Positions 1 through 5,175 of a stretch of 5,348 nucleotides of DNA are shown in pieces (the stretch's first letter is position 1; each line of letters begins with the position of its first letter). The DNA lies in assembly GCA_019237515.1 (NCBI GenBank), contig JAFAGX010000269.1:1-5348 (forward strand), read 5' to 3'. Both the position numbers and the translations under genes were made by a program. This stretch comes from Acidobacteriaceae bacterium. GTDB lineage: Bacteria > Acidobacteriota > Terriglobia > Terriglobales > SbA1. The notes below the pieces were generated by a model. It worked only from the letters and a program-made list of their open reading frames with translations, searched no databases and was not told where the DNA came from.

Positions 1-148
1 CGTCGATGAACTGGCGGAAGAGGGAAACGTTTTTGAGGCTGGGGCTGTAGCCGGCGTAGAAGAAGCTGACAACGCTGATCAGAGAGAAGTGCACACGCAT
101 GAGGTTCCGGAAGACGACGTTCCCGAGGAGTATTTGGACGAAGAATAG
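1..148 (+). CDS. C-terminal end of an acidic hypothetical protein (5' partial)
   Basis: The open frame enters from the left edge (first whole codon at base 2) and stops at TAG 146-148, giving 48 visible residues. The segment is strongly acidic, beginning VDELAEEGNVFEAGAVAGVE and ending EVPEDDVPEEYLDEE. It shows no membrane segment, signal or catalytic motif, and looks soluble and partly disordered. The amino-acid pattern is low in rare codons and reads as real coding sequence, not a chance frame. Similar acidic tails ending in VPEDDVP-type motifs seem familiar from small acidobacterial hypothetical proteins, but I cannot name a family. No U-rich terminator follows the stop; only a 4-bp stem at 170-180 is visible. 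Function unknown. Confidence 0.7.
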   Translation, partial: VDELAEEGNVFEAGAVAGVEEADNADQREVHTHEVPEDDVPEEYLDEE

Positions 149-454
149 GCCATTCTGACGATAGTGACCTGCGTCGCGCAAACTTAGACAGTTACTCGTG
201 TTGTCTCCGCGCCACACCTGATCAGCGCCGGAGCCCATTCCTCAACCCAAGAAGACTTCAGCCGCTTCTTGTCACTCCCGCACGTGTGATCTGTCACAGA
301 AATTTCCTGCAGATCGTGTCATAAAGGCTTTGCTCTGTTTTGAGCAGGGATTCGCTTGGCTACAGCGCCATTCGGGCGAGGGCGGCGGCAATTCCGTCGC
401 TGCACACGGAACTGGGTCTGCGGTTTGAATTTTAGGCAGTTTTGGTGTCAAATT

Positions 455-476
455 AGGGCGCTTTTAAAAGCGCCCT
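455..476. repeat. Perfect 22-base palindrome (operator or hairpin)
   Basis: Every base of 455-476 pairs with its mirror base: an outer A-T pair, GGGCGC against GCGCCC, and an inner TTTTAAAA core. As RNA it could fold into a stem of about 9 bp with a tight TTAA loop. The A/T block sits inside and the G/C block outside, with no T-run after it (TCCTC follows). That is the opposite of an intrinsic terminator. Its place about 55 bases before the lipoprotein start suits an operator or a 5'-leader hairpin. It could also be a dispersed genomic repeat, which one window cannot show. Confidence 0.6.
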
Positions 477-521
477 CCTCTCTCCGTTCTGTCCGGAGAA
501 GTTCGCCACGGTTTTGAAGTC

Positions 522-525
522 GAGG
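522..525 (+). promoter_or_regulatory. Ribosome binding site for the lipoprotein gene (decides the start)
   Basis: GAGG at 522-525 (within GAGGTGA) lies 5 bases before ATG 531. A GTG at 525 in the same frame would overlap this site and has no Shine-Dalgarno sequence of its own, so ATG 531 is preferred. Confidence 0.6.
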
Positions 526-530
526 TGAAT

Positions 531-1166
531 ATGCGAACCAGAGTCTTCATCTGCATTCTTACAGGCACAATAATATTTCTGCTCGGATGCGGTTCTAACC
601 CACCACCAGCTCAGCCGGCAGCCACCGCCAGTCAGGCCGTCCAAAAAGAGCCGACTCTGTACACTGCGAAGCAGTGCTTTACGAGCATGGTAGGTCTGGC
701 GCAGCGTTGGACGCCAGATGCCATGCCCTTCCACATGGAGTCGGAACTCACGAGTGAAGCCACTGGACAAGGTGGAAAGGCAACAGTTTGGCGCGCGATT
801 TTTGCCTCCCAGAGCCGCGGAACCATGGAAAGCTTCATCTGCTCTGGCAGCCGATTGCCTTCATCGCCAACCTTGGGGTTTACCTCGACTGCTGAGAGCG
901 CATATCCGCCAAACGTGCCGGCAATGTTATTTCTTCCTTCCTATTTTCAGACTGACTCAGACAAGGCTTTCGATGCCAGCCTGGAACACGGCGGGAGCGC
1001 AATGATTAAGAAGGATGCAAAGCAGCCAGTCGTTTACCTTTTGGATTGGGATCCGAAGACACATCAGTTGTTGTGGTCGCTCATTTACGGCAAGAGCCAA
1101 GCTGATCGCCAGGGACTGTGCGTGGTCAACGCCACTACTGGCGGTTTCATTCGCGCCGGGAAATAA
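531..1166 (+). CDS. Lipoprotein with PepSY-like C-terminal segment, function unknown
   Basis: A 211-residue exported lipoprotein. Residues 1-20 are a type II signal peptide: a basic start (MRTR), a hydrophobic core and a lipobox LLGC with the lipidated Cys at residue 20. A Pro/Ala/Gln-rich tether follows (22-40). The folded part seems to hold two related units: about 43-106, around VWRAIFASQS, and about 143-208, around LLWSLIYGKS followed by VVNATTGGFIR. Each has a strand with a Trp and the second ends in a 'V-(D/N)A-TTG-x-(F/V)' turn. This resembles the PepSY fold (often protease-inhibitory or binding modules), but the match is by eye. The mature protein keeps Cys 49, 104 and 197. It should be anchored in the inner or outer membrane facing the periplasm. 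The start at ATG 531 is chosen over GTG 525 because GAGG 522-525 fits only the former. It appears monocistronic: 129 bases separate it from the next start, and a 5-bp stem at 1184-1196 lacks a U-tract. Confidence 0.85.
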   Translation: MRTRVFICILTGTIIFLLGCGSNPPPAQPAATASQAVQKEPTLYTAKQCFTSMVGLAQRWTPDAMPFHMESELTSEATGQGGKATVWRAIFASQSRGTMESFICSGSRLPSSPTLGFTSTAESAYPPNVPAMLFLPSYFQTDSDKAFDASLEHGGSAMIKKDAKQPVVYLLDWDPKTHQLLWSLIYGKSQADRQGLCVVNATTGGFIRAGK

Positions 1167-1274
1167 TCGTTTCAGTGATTTTCCGCGAGAATCGCGAGAT
1201 TAACCCGCCTTCGTTAACAGGCATGCACCTGCCCGGGCTTGAAAGAGATCGACTGCAGGCGAACAAAAAGAGAA

Positions 1275-1280
1275 TATGAT
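1275..1280 (+). promoter_or_regulatory. Candidate -10 box before the 74-residue gene
   Basis: TATGAT matches the sigma-70 -10 consensus at five of six positions and sits 15 bases before ATG 1296, so the predicted transcript would have a leader of about 8-10 bases or less. No good -35 lies 16-18 bases upstream. The box lies inside the TTG-extended reading frame, which supports ATG 1296 over TTG 1239. Confidence 0.35.
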
Positions 1281-1295
1281 AAGATTGCCGTCGCG

Positions 1296-1520
1296 ATGGC
1301 ACGAAGGCCGGAGCTCGGCAAGCCCGAAGAGGTTCTGAGTCGGGACGATCTCAAAGAGCTTGCGCGTAACCTGTCGCTTCTGAGCGAACCGGCAGTTCGC
1401 GATTTCTACCAGAGCGCACATCGCGAGTGCGCCATCATCAATCGGGGCACGTTTCCGCCGGCGCGCGCGATTCAACAGCTGGTCCAGGCCTGGAAAACGC
1501 TGCGAAAATGGAACCCGTAA
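1296..1520 (+). CDS. Small conserved-looking hypothetical protein (74 aa)
   Basis: A 74-residue basic, mostly helical protein. From the sequence: a charged N-terminus (MARRPELGKPEEV), a helix around residues 16-30 (RDDLKELARNLSLLS), a middle segment VRDFYQSAHRECAI (34-47), then FPPARAIQQLVQAWKTLRKW (53-72). The closing 'PPARAIQxLVxAWKxLRKW' pattern looks like a true conserved helix. The segment resembles short hypothetical proteins I associate with Acidobacteriota, but I cannot name a domain. There is no signal peptide or membrane span, so it is probably cytoplasmic. The frame is open back to TTG 1239; ATG 1296 is chosen because the TTG has no ribosome site and a -10-like box lies between them. 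ATG 1296 itself also lacks a Shine-Dalgarno sequence, so initiation may be on a very short leader. It is separated from the sigma gene by 128 bases and may be unrelated to it. Function unknown. Confidence 0.6.
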   Translation: MARRPELGKPEEVLSRDDLKELARNLSLLSEPAVRDFYQSAHRECAIINRGTFPPARAIQQLVQAWKTLRKWNP

Positions 1521-1648
1521 TCCTGTTTGCGTCCGCTTTCGATCAGCAGTTGCCACTCACGGCTTCTTGCTTGTGCTGATACCATCCGCCAGAAATCCGC
1601 CCGCTTGCGTCTAAGAATATTGATAGCATCGAACAGAAAGCTACCTTT

Positions 1649-2578
1649 ATGCCTGGGCCCGATGTCCAATCCGATGCGGCACATAGTGCTTTGCAATCTG
1701 CTCAGGAACTTTATCGAAACAGCCGGGCAGCAGAGTTCGGCCTGACCCTGGAAGTTTTCGCGGGAATTGTTGAGGAGATCGCGAAGAAATATCTGCCGGA
1801 GAACGCTTCGCGAACGCAGCTCCACGAATTCGTGGCTTCCTTGCGCCTTGAAGAGTTGGCGCTGGCGAGGGGCTGCGCGGCCGGTCACGAACGTGCCTGG
1901 GAAGTTTTCTTAACCCGCTACCGTGAAAAGTTGTACGACATTGCCACTTACATCGCAAAAGAGAATTCCGCCGCCCGCGAGTTAGCCGATTCCCTCTACG
2001 CCGATCTGTATGGAACGACATTGCGCGACGGGCGACGTGTTTCGAAGTTGGCGTCGTACACCGGACGCGGTTCACTTGAAGGATGGCTGCGTACGGTTCT
2101 AGCCCAGGAGTTTGTGAACCGCTATCGAAAACAGCGCCGTCTAGTCAGCCTTGATGAGGAGAGCGAACAAGGAACCCAGTTTGCCGATGCCGCAATGCGC
2201 GCCGAACCGCAACGGCATCCAGATCACCGAATCGAGGCAGCCACTGACGATGCTTTGGCGGAGTTGGCGGCCGAGGACCGTTACGTTTTAGCTTCTTACT
2301 ATCTGGACTCCCGCACCCTGGCCGAAATCGCTCGCGTCCTACGAGTACACGAATCGACCATCAGCCGCAAGCTGGACAAAATAGCTAAATCTCTGCGCAA
2401 GCGCATCTTGGCGGGATTACAGAAAAGAGGCATGAGCCGGCGCCAGGCGCAGGAAGCTTTAGAGATCGACGTTCGTGACTTAGGTCTTAATGTCCGCAGT
2501 AGCCTCGTGCAAGAAACTGCACATCCGCCGTTCTCAGATAAGAAGGCGGAAGCTGGTGCCGGAAAAGGCCCAGGGTAA
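1649..2578 (+). CDS. Sigma-70 family RNA polymerase sigma factor (ECF-like, with extensions)
   Basis: A 309-residue sigma factor that would direct RNA polymerase to a special promoter set. Residues 1-65 are an N-terminal extension of unknown role (EFGLTLEVFAGIVEEIAKKY at 29-48). Region 2 spans about 66-164: LEELALARG, then ERAWEVFLTRYREKLYDIA, then ELADSLYADLYG (the region 2.2 core-binding helix), then SYTGRGSLEGWLRTVLAQEF and NRYRKQRR. Region 4 spans about 200-255: DDALAELAAEDRYVLASYYL followed by the HTH TLAEIARVLRVHESTISRKL and the basic SLRKRIL. Residues 256-309 form a tail beyond region 4 (RGMSRRQAQEALEIDVRDLG, then a charged, disordered end). It is longer than a usual ECF factor (about 170-200 residues), lacks a region 3 domain and lacks region 1.1. 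The start ATG 1649 has only a weak purine stretch upstream (AGAAAG, 1635-1640). The anti-sigma gene follows 49 bases later, so the two are probably co-transcribed. The family call is firm; the promoter targets are unknown. Confidence 0.92.
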   Translation: MPGPDVQSDAAHSALQSAQELYRNSRAAEFGLTLEVFAGIVEEIAKKYLPENASRTQLHEFVASLRLEELALARGCAAGHERAWEVFLTRYREKLYDIATYIAKENSAARELADSLYADLYGTTLRDGRRVSKLASYTGRGSLEGWLRTVLAQEFVNRYRKQRRLVSLDEESEQGTQFADAAMRAEPQRHPDHRIEAATDDALAELAAEDRYVLASYYLDSRTLAEIARVLRVHESTISRKLDKIAKSLRKRILAGLQKRGMSRRQAQEALEIDVRDLGLNVRSSLVQETAHPPFSDKKAEAGAGKGPG

Positions 2579-2627
2579 CCGGAAGAATCGGTGTGACTGC
2601 AGGGCGGAGCCGAAGAAAAACCTAAGA

Positions 2628-3722
2628 ATGCCGCAAATACCAAAAATCGCGCTGCAAAGGCTGGGCAAGATTGCTGATCCTCAGAACCATCCACATCCAG
2701 AGATCATCGCGGCCTTTCTCGAAGACTCACTCGCGACGGGGGAACAGGCTAGCGTTCTCAATCATCTTGCCCAATGCCGGGATTGCCGCGACATCCTGTC
2801 GCTCTCAATACCAGAACAGATCGGCGCGGTATCGATCACGCGAGGAGGTAATCGCTTGCTTTCCTGGCCGGTGCTTCGCTGGGTTGGAGCGGCGGCGTGT
2901 GTGGTGGTCGTCGGCACGGCTGTAAGCTTGCATTATCAGACCCGATCGAGATCGGCCGAGCTCACTGAGGATCGATCTGTACAGGTCGCGACCCTGGATC
3001 GTAAGGTGGCCGAGGCCGCTCCGACTCTTGCAATGCAACAGGGCGGCAATCAGAATGCCATGGAAGCGATGAAGTCTGAGCGGGTCCCTGCACCTGGTCA
3101 CCAGAAGAAAGCAGTGGCGGGCAGCGGCGGGAATTCAATTCCGCGGGCCCAAACAGCTGATGTTGCAGGTAGCCGGGCGGAGCCGAACTCACAGTTGCAG
3201 AGCGCCGATGCCTTGGAAGCCCGAACCGCCCCAGCAGCACCTGCGTCACCAACTAACGAGATAGTGCCAGGACGAGCCAAAGAGGCGGAATCGACAATCG
3301 CAACCGCAAATATGGCGGCGGCTGCCAAAGCATCACCAGCCGCCCCCGCAGCAGGAGATCTCGCGTCCACGAGCAGAGCGCGACTGCTTCCGCGTTGGAC
3401 GCTCACCTCAGACGGAACGCTGCAGCGATCGTTGGATGGCGGCATCAGTTGGGAAAGTGTGACGGTGGCTCCGCAAAGCCGATTACGCGCGCTAGCCGCA
3501 AACGGCTTCGACATTTGGGTGGGCGGCTCGAATGGGGCCCTGTATCACTCCTTTGACGCCGGCCACCGTTGGATTCAGGTGCGACCCGTCGTTAATGGCC
3601 AGGTTCTGGATGCGGACGTCATCGGCGTAGAATTTCTTGATCCGCGGCACGGCAGTATCAGCACCTCTACTCTAGAGACTTGGACAACCGAGGATGCTGG
3701 GCAGCACTGGCAGAAGAAATAA
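2628..3722 (+). CDS. Membrane-bound zinc-finger anti-sigma factor with YCF48/BNR-like Asp-box domain
   Basis: A 364-residue single-pass membrane protein, probably the partner that restrains the upstream sigma factor. Residues 22-56 form the zinc-binding anti-sigma (zf-HC2 type) domain: HPHPEIIAAFLEDSLATGEQ, then HLAQCRDC with the H-x3-C-x2-C ligands His46, Cys50 and Cys53. A hydrophobic span covers about 82-101 (VLRWVGAAACVVVVGTAVSL). Residues about 105-250 are an Ala/Pro/Gln/Ser-rich low-complexity linker, predicted periplasmic. Residues about 254-364 hold three Asp-box motifs of S/T-x-D-x-G-x-x-W form: SLDGGISW (268-275), SFDAGHRW (308-315) and TEDAGQHW (354-361), spaced about 40-46 residues, as in YCF48/BNR beta-propeller repeats. 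Three blades are too few for a closed propeller, so it may be partial or act as an oligomer. ATG 2628 fits the usual short N-terminus before the zinc domain but lacks a clear ribosome site. An in-frame GTG at 2556, inside the sigma gene and 6 bases after AAGGCGG, would add 24 basic residues and couple translation. The gene ends at TAA 3720-3722. Confidence 0.88.
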   Translation: MPQIPKIALQRLGKIADPQNHPHPEIIAAFLEDSLATGEQASVLNHLAQCRDCRDILSLSIPEQIGAVSITRGGNRLLSWPVLRWVGAAACVVVVGTAVSLHYQTRSRSAELTEDRSVQVATLDRKVAEAAPTLAMQQGGNQNAMEAMKSERVPAPGHQKKAVAGSGGNSIPRAQTADVAGSRAEPNSQLQSADALEARTAPAAPASPTNEIVPGRAKEAESTIATANMAAAAKASPAAPAAGDLASTSRARLLPRWTLTSDGTLQRSLDGGISWESVTVAPQSRLRALAANGFDIWVGGSNGALYHSFDAGHRWIQVRPVVNGQVLDADVIGVEFLDPRHGSISTSTLETWTTEDAGQHWQKK

Positions 3723-3855
3723 GTCGACCTCTACAGCATTGCCCTTAGTGAGCCCTACATCGTCCTGACAATTCAACGCTGCTTCTGGAAATCTTTGGAA
3801 TACAAACCACCCGTAGCGGCGAATCCCTCATCATTGCTTACGACAGGAATTCATC

Positions 3856-3860
3856 GGGAG
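3856..3860 (+). promoter_or_regulatory. Ribosome binding site for the SWIB gene
   Basis: GGGAG lies 7 bases before ATG 3868, a good Shine-Dalgarno match at normal spacing. It is among the clearest sites in the window and fixes the SWIB start. Confidence 0.7.
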
Positions 3861-3867
3861 CACAAAG

Positions 3868-4155
3868 ATGGCAAACAACGCGCTCAATCAAAAACTGAAA
3901 CCGTCGGCGAAACTTGCTGAAGTCATCGGTACGTCGGGTCAGACCACCCGGGCGGAGGCGGTGAAACGGTTATGGGATTACGTGAAGGAACACGATCTTC
4001 AGAACCCGGAGAACCGGCGCGAAATCCTGGCTGATGACAAGCTGAAGCAGGTGTTTGGTAAAGCCAAGATCAGCATGTTTGAGGTGGGAAGAGTGGTGAA
4101 CGAAAACCTCAGTGGAGAAGCGCAAACTTCAACGCACAAGAAAAAAGTCGCTTAG
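3868..4155 (+). CDS. SWIB/MDM2 domain-containing protein
   Basis: A 95-residue protein made almost wholly of one SWIB/MDM2 domain (about residues 8-82). Family features visible: KLKPSAKLAEVIG at the start, the helix RAEAVKRLWDYVKEHDLQNP (28-47), then NRREILADDKLKQVFG (49-64) and the closing ISMFEVGRVVNENL (68-81). SWIB domains are best known from eukaryotic SWI/SNF chromatin complexes and MDM2. Short stand-alone bacterial members exist, and chlamydiae carry SWIB fused to topoisomerase I. The bacterial role is not settled; a DNA- or nucleoid-linked function is only an inference, helped a little by the Lys-rich tail (HKKKVA). There is no signal peptide, so it should be cytoplasmic. It has its own ribosome site and stands 145 bases after the anti-sigma gene and 259 before the next gene, so it is probably transcribed alone. 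No clear promoter is seen in 3723-3867. Confidence 0.93.
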   Translation: MANNALNQKLKPSAKLAEVIGTSGQTTRAEAVKRLWDYVKEHDLQNPENRREILADDKLKQVFGKAKISMFEVGRVVNENLSGEAQTSTHKKKVA

Positions 4156-4371
4156 TCAGGTCGGCGCCGGCGTGGCGTGTGTCAGGTTCTGGTGGTAAAC
4201 ACTGGAAACGCGGAACTTAAGAATCGATGCCCACTTCGGAGCACGCTGGATTAAAGCTAAACGACTATATGCCGAATGTACTGCAAAGCTCGGCCGCTGA
4301 ACTCAAGCCTCAGTAGGCGTCACGTCAAAAATCATCGCGCGACAAATTATGTATTTTGGACGTTCGAAACC

Positions 4372-4380
4372 TGCGATAAT
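4372..4380 (+). promoter_or_regulatory. Candidate extended -10 promoter of the HTH gene
   Basis: TGCGATAAT fits an extended -10 (TGn followed by a hexamer matching TATAAT at five of six positions). The -35 position 17 bases upstream is A/T-rich (TATTTT, 4352-4357) but not consensus. The TTGGAC at 4356-4361 is only 13 bases away, too close to pair with it. The predicted transcription start is near 4387, leaving a leader of about 28 bases before GTG 4415. Confidence 0.4.
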
Positions 4381-4381
4381 G

Positions 4382-4401
4382 CGTTTAGATCATCATAAAC
4401 G
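4382..4401. promoter_or_regulatory. Inverted repeat over the presumed transcription start of the HTH gene
   Basis: CGTTTA (4382-4387) and TAAACG (4396-4401) are exact inverted repeats separated by 8 bases, with half-site centres 14 bases apart. It lies directly after the -10-like box and 13 bases before the GTG start, where a repressor would block transcription. A 6-bp RNA hairpin is the alternative reading, though an A/T-rich stem with an 8-base loop is weak. Confidence 0.35.
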
Positions 4402-4414
4402 TTGAGTTGCAGCC

Positions 4415-4996
4415 GTGCTCCCAGCCAACCAATTTCGTAGCCAGGCGACTTCGAGGCAACTGCTTCAGTCCTCACGCGAGCAGCTTGCTGTGGCGGGTGC
4501 CTGTTTAGAATCGTCACATCAGCTTGTATTGAAGAGTGGAAAGTCCCTCGAGCTTGCCGATGCCCGGGACATCCCTAGGAATAGTCACGGGCAGCTTGGT
4601 CCTTCCGCAACCGGAGCCAAAGAAGTTCTGGAGTCCTGGAAAGAGATTGCGGTTCTCTTGAAACGGGGCGTGCGCACCGTGCAGCGATGGGAAAAGGAAG
4701 AAGGATTGCCGGTCCATCGGCATCGTCATCTTCGGGGCGGCACCATTTACGCGCTTGCGTCCGAAATCCAGGAATGGCTCCGAGCTCGCGATGCGCGGCC
4801 AGCTTCCGGTCAGCCCAACCTCCCGCCGTCGCCGCTGATCTGGAATCGTTCCTACGTCAGTGCCCAGGAATTGGCTGCGCGGTGCGAGGCGGCGCGATTA
4901 CGAGCAGAGAAGGCTCGTGGTCACTTCCAAGGTATTTCAGATGAACCGCGTGTTCCGTACTGGGGTCCTCGTCAGTCCTTCCGGGGAGCATCCTAA
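4415..4996 (+). CDS. HTH (excisionase/MerR-like) DNA-binding protein
   Basis: A 193-residue protein with one central DNA-binding domain, about residues 70-124: EVLESWKEIAVLLKRGVRTV, then QRWEKEEGLPVHRHRHLRGG and TIYALASEIQEWLRAR. This is the winged HTH layout of excisionase/MerR-like domains: helix, turn, recognition helix (RGVRTVQRWEKE), a basic wing (VHRHRHLRGG) and a final helix ending in EWL. The same signature is familiar from many acidobacterial regulators, often fused to larger domains; here it stands alone. Residues 1-65 are Ser/Gln-rich without a recognised domain. Residues 148-170 (SAQELAARCEAARLRAEKAR) look like an amphipathic helix, perhaps for dimerisation. The start is uncertain: GTG 4415 has no strong ribosome site, and no ATG occurs in frame before the HTH, so a shorter product from an internal GTG or TTG is possible. 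No transmembrane segment is present. Likely a transcription regulator acting on itself or nearby genes; targets unknown. Confidence 0.8.
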   Translation: MLPANQFRSQATSRQLLQSSREQLAVAGACLESSHQLVLKSGKSLELADARDIPRNSHGQLGPSATGAKEVLESWKEIAVLLKRGVRTVQRWEKEEGLPVHRHRHLRGGTIYALASEIQEWLRARDARPASGQPNLPPSPLIWNRSYVSAQELAARCEAARLRAEKARGHFQGISDEPRVPYWGPRQSFRGAS

Positions 4997-5162
4997 TCCG
5001 CTTTCTAAGAGAATTGCACCAGTTCTGGAGCATCTGTTGAGGATGGCTGCGCCTTAATTCTAGACGCAGGAGCCGGCCCCGCAATCCCTGCTAAGCATTC
5101 CAGACCAAACGCCGGAACTATGCGTTATCATTGGTTGAAATCGCACGACATTTTCCTTTCTC

Positions 5163-5168
5163 AGGGGG
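5163..5168 (+). promoter_or_regulatory. Ribosome binding site for the CheB-type gene
   Basis: AGGGGG lies 7 bases before ATG 5176. A GTG at 5173 in the same frame is directly adjacent (GTGATG), but the spacing favours the ATG. Confidence 0.6.
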
Positions 5169-5175
5169 TGCTGTG

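Larger units (their letters stand above)
149..530. other. Non-coding intergenic region with candidate regulatory repeats
   Basis: No convincing gene on either strand across 382 bases. It holds a run of TGTCA pentamers at 270-274, 292-296, 317-321 and 446-450 (one strand), an inverted TGTGA at 285-289, and the palindrome at 455-476. A possible promoter for the lipoprotein is TTGAAT at 425-430 with a poor -10 (CAAATT, 449-454, 18-base spacer). That would place the transcription start near the centre of the palindrome. The promoter guess is weak. Confidence 0.5.

Noticed and set aside
285..298. Canonical CRP site
   Set aside because: The half-sites match, but the gap is 4 bases where CRP needs 6. 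It is kept only as a loose CRP/FNR-family candidate.
331..346. Hairpin TGCTC-N6-GAGCA as a terminator of the first gene
   Set aside because: A 5-bp stem about 180 bases after the stop codon, without a following T-run.
525..530. GTG 525 as start of the lipoprotein gene
   Set aside because: It overlaps the Shine-Dalgarno sequence that serves ATG 531 and has none of its own.
453..770. 105-residue frame on the - strand across the palindrome and lipoprotein start
   Set aside because: It runs antisense to the well-supported lipoprotein signal peptide, has an unnatural composition and no ribosome site.
1184..1196. Hairpin CGCGA-GAA-TCGCG after the lipoprotein as an intrinsic terminator
   Set aside because: The 5-bp stem is short and the bases after it (AGATTA) are not a U-tract.
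1239..1295. TTG 1239 start giving a 93-residue version of the small protein
   Set aside because: There is no ribosome site, and the best -10 box lies inside this extension. It remains possible if transcription starts further upstream.
1472..2075. Two overlapping - strand frames of 138 and 142 residues (1472-1888 and 1647-2075)
   Set aside because: They lie antisense to the sigma gene and are rich in Arg/Ser/Pro, as expected from reading GC-rich genes backwards. No domains are recognisable.
3098..3514. 138-residue - strand frame opposite the anti-sigma linker
   Set aside because: It mirrors the Ala/Pro-rich linker (GCN codons read as Gly/Cys/Ser/Arg/Ala) and has no independent support.
4227..4316. 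29-codon frame from ATG 4227 to TAG 4314-4316 in the gap after the SWIB gene
   Set aside because: It is too short, lacks a convincing ribosome site and shows no recognisable motif.
4860..5057. 65-residue + strand frame overlapping the end of the HTH gene, with a shorter version from ATG 4941 onward
   Set aside because: It is out of frame with the HTH gene over most of its length and very Arg-rich. I see no sign that the HTH gene is frameshifted into it.
5114..5140. ECF-type promoter (GGAAC with a downstream element) before the CheB-type gene
   Set aside because: GGAAC at 5114-5118 is present, but the bases about 16 further on (TTGAAA) do not match a known ECF -10 element.
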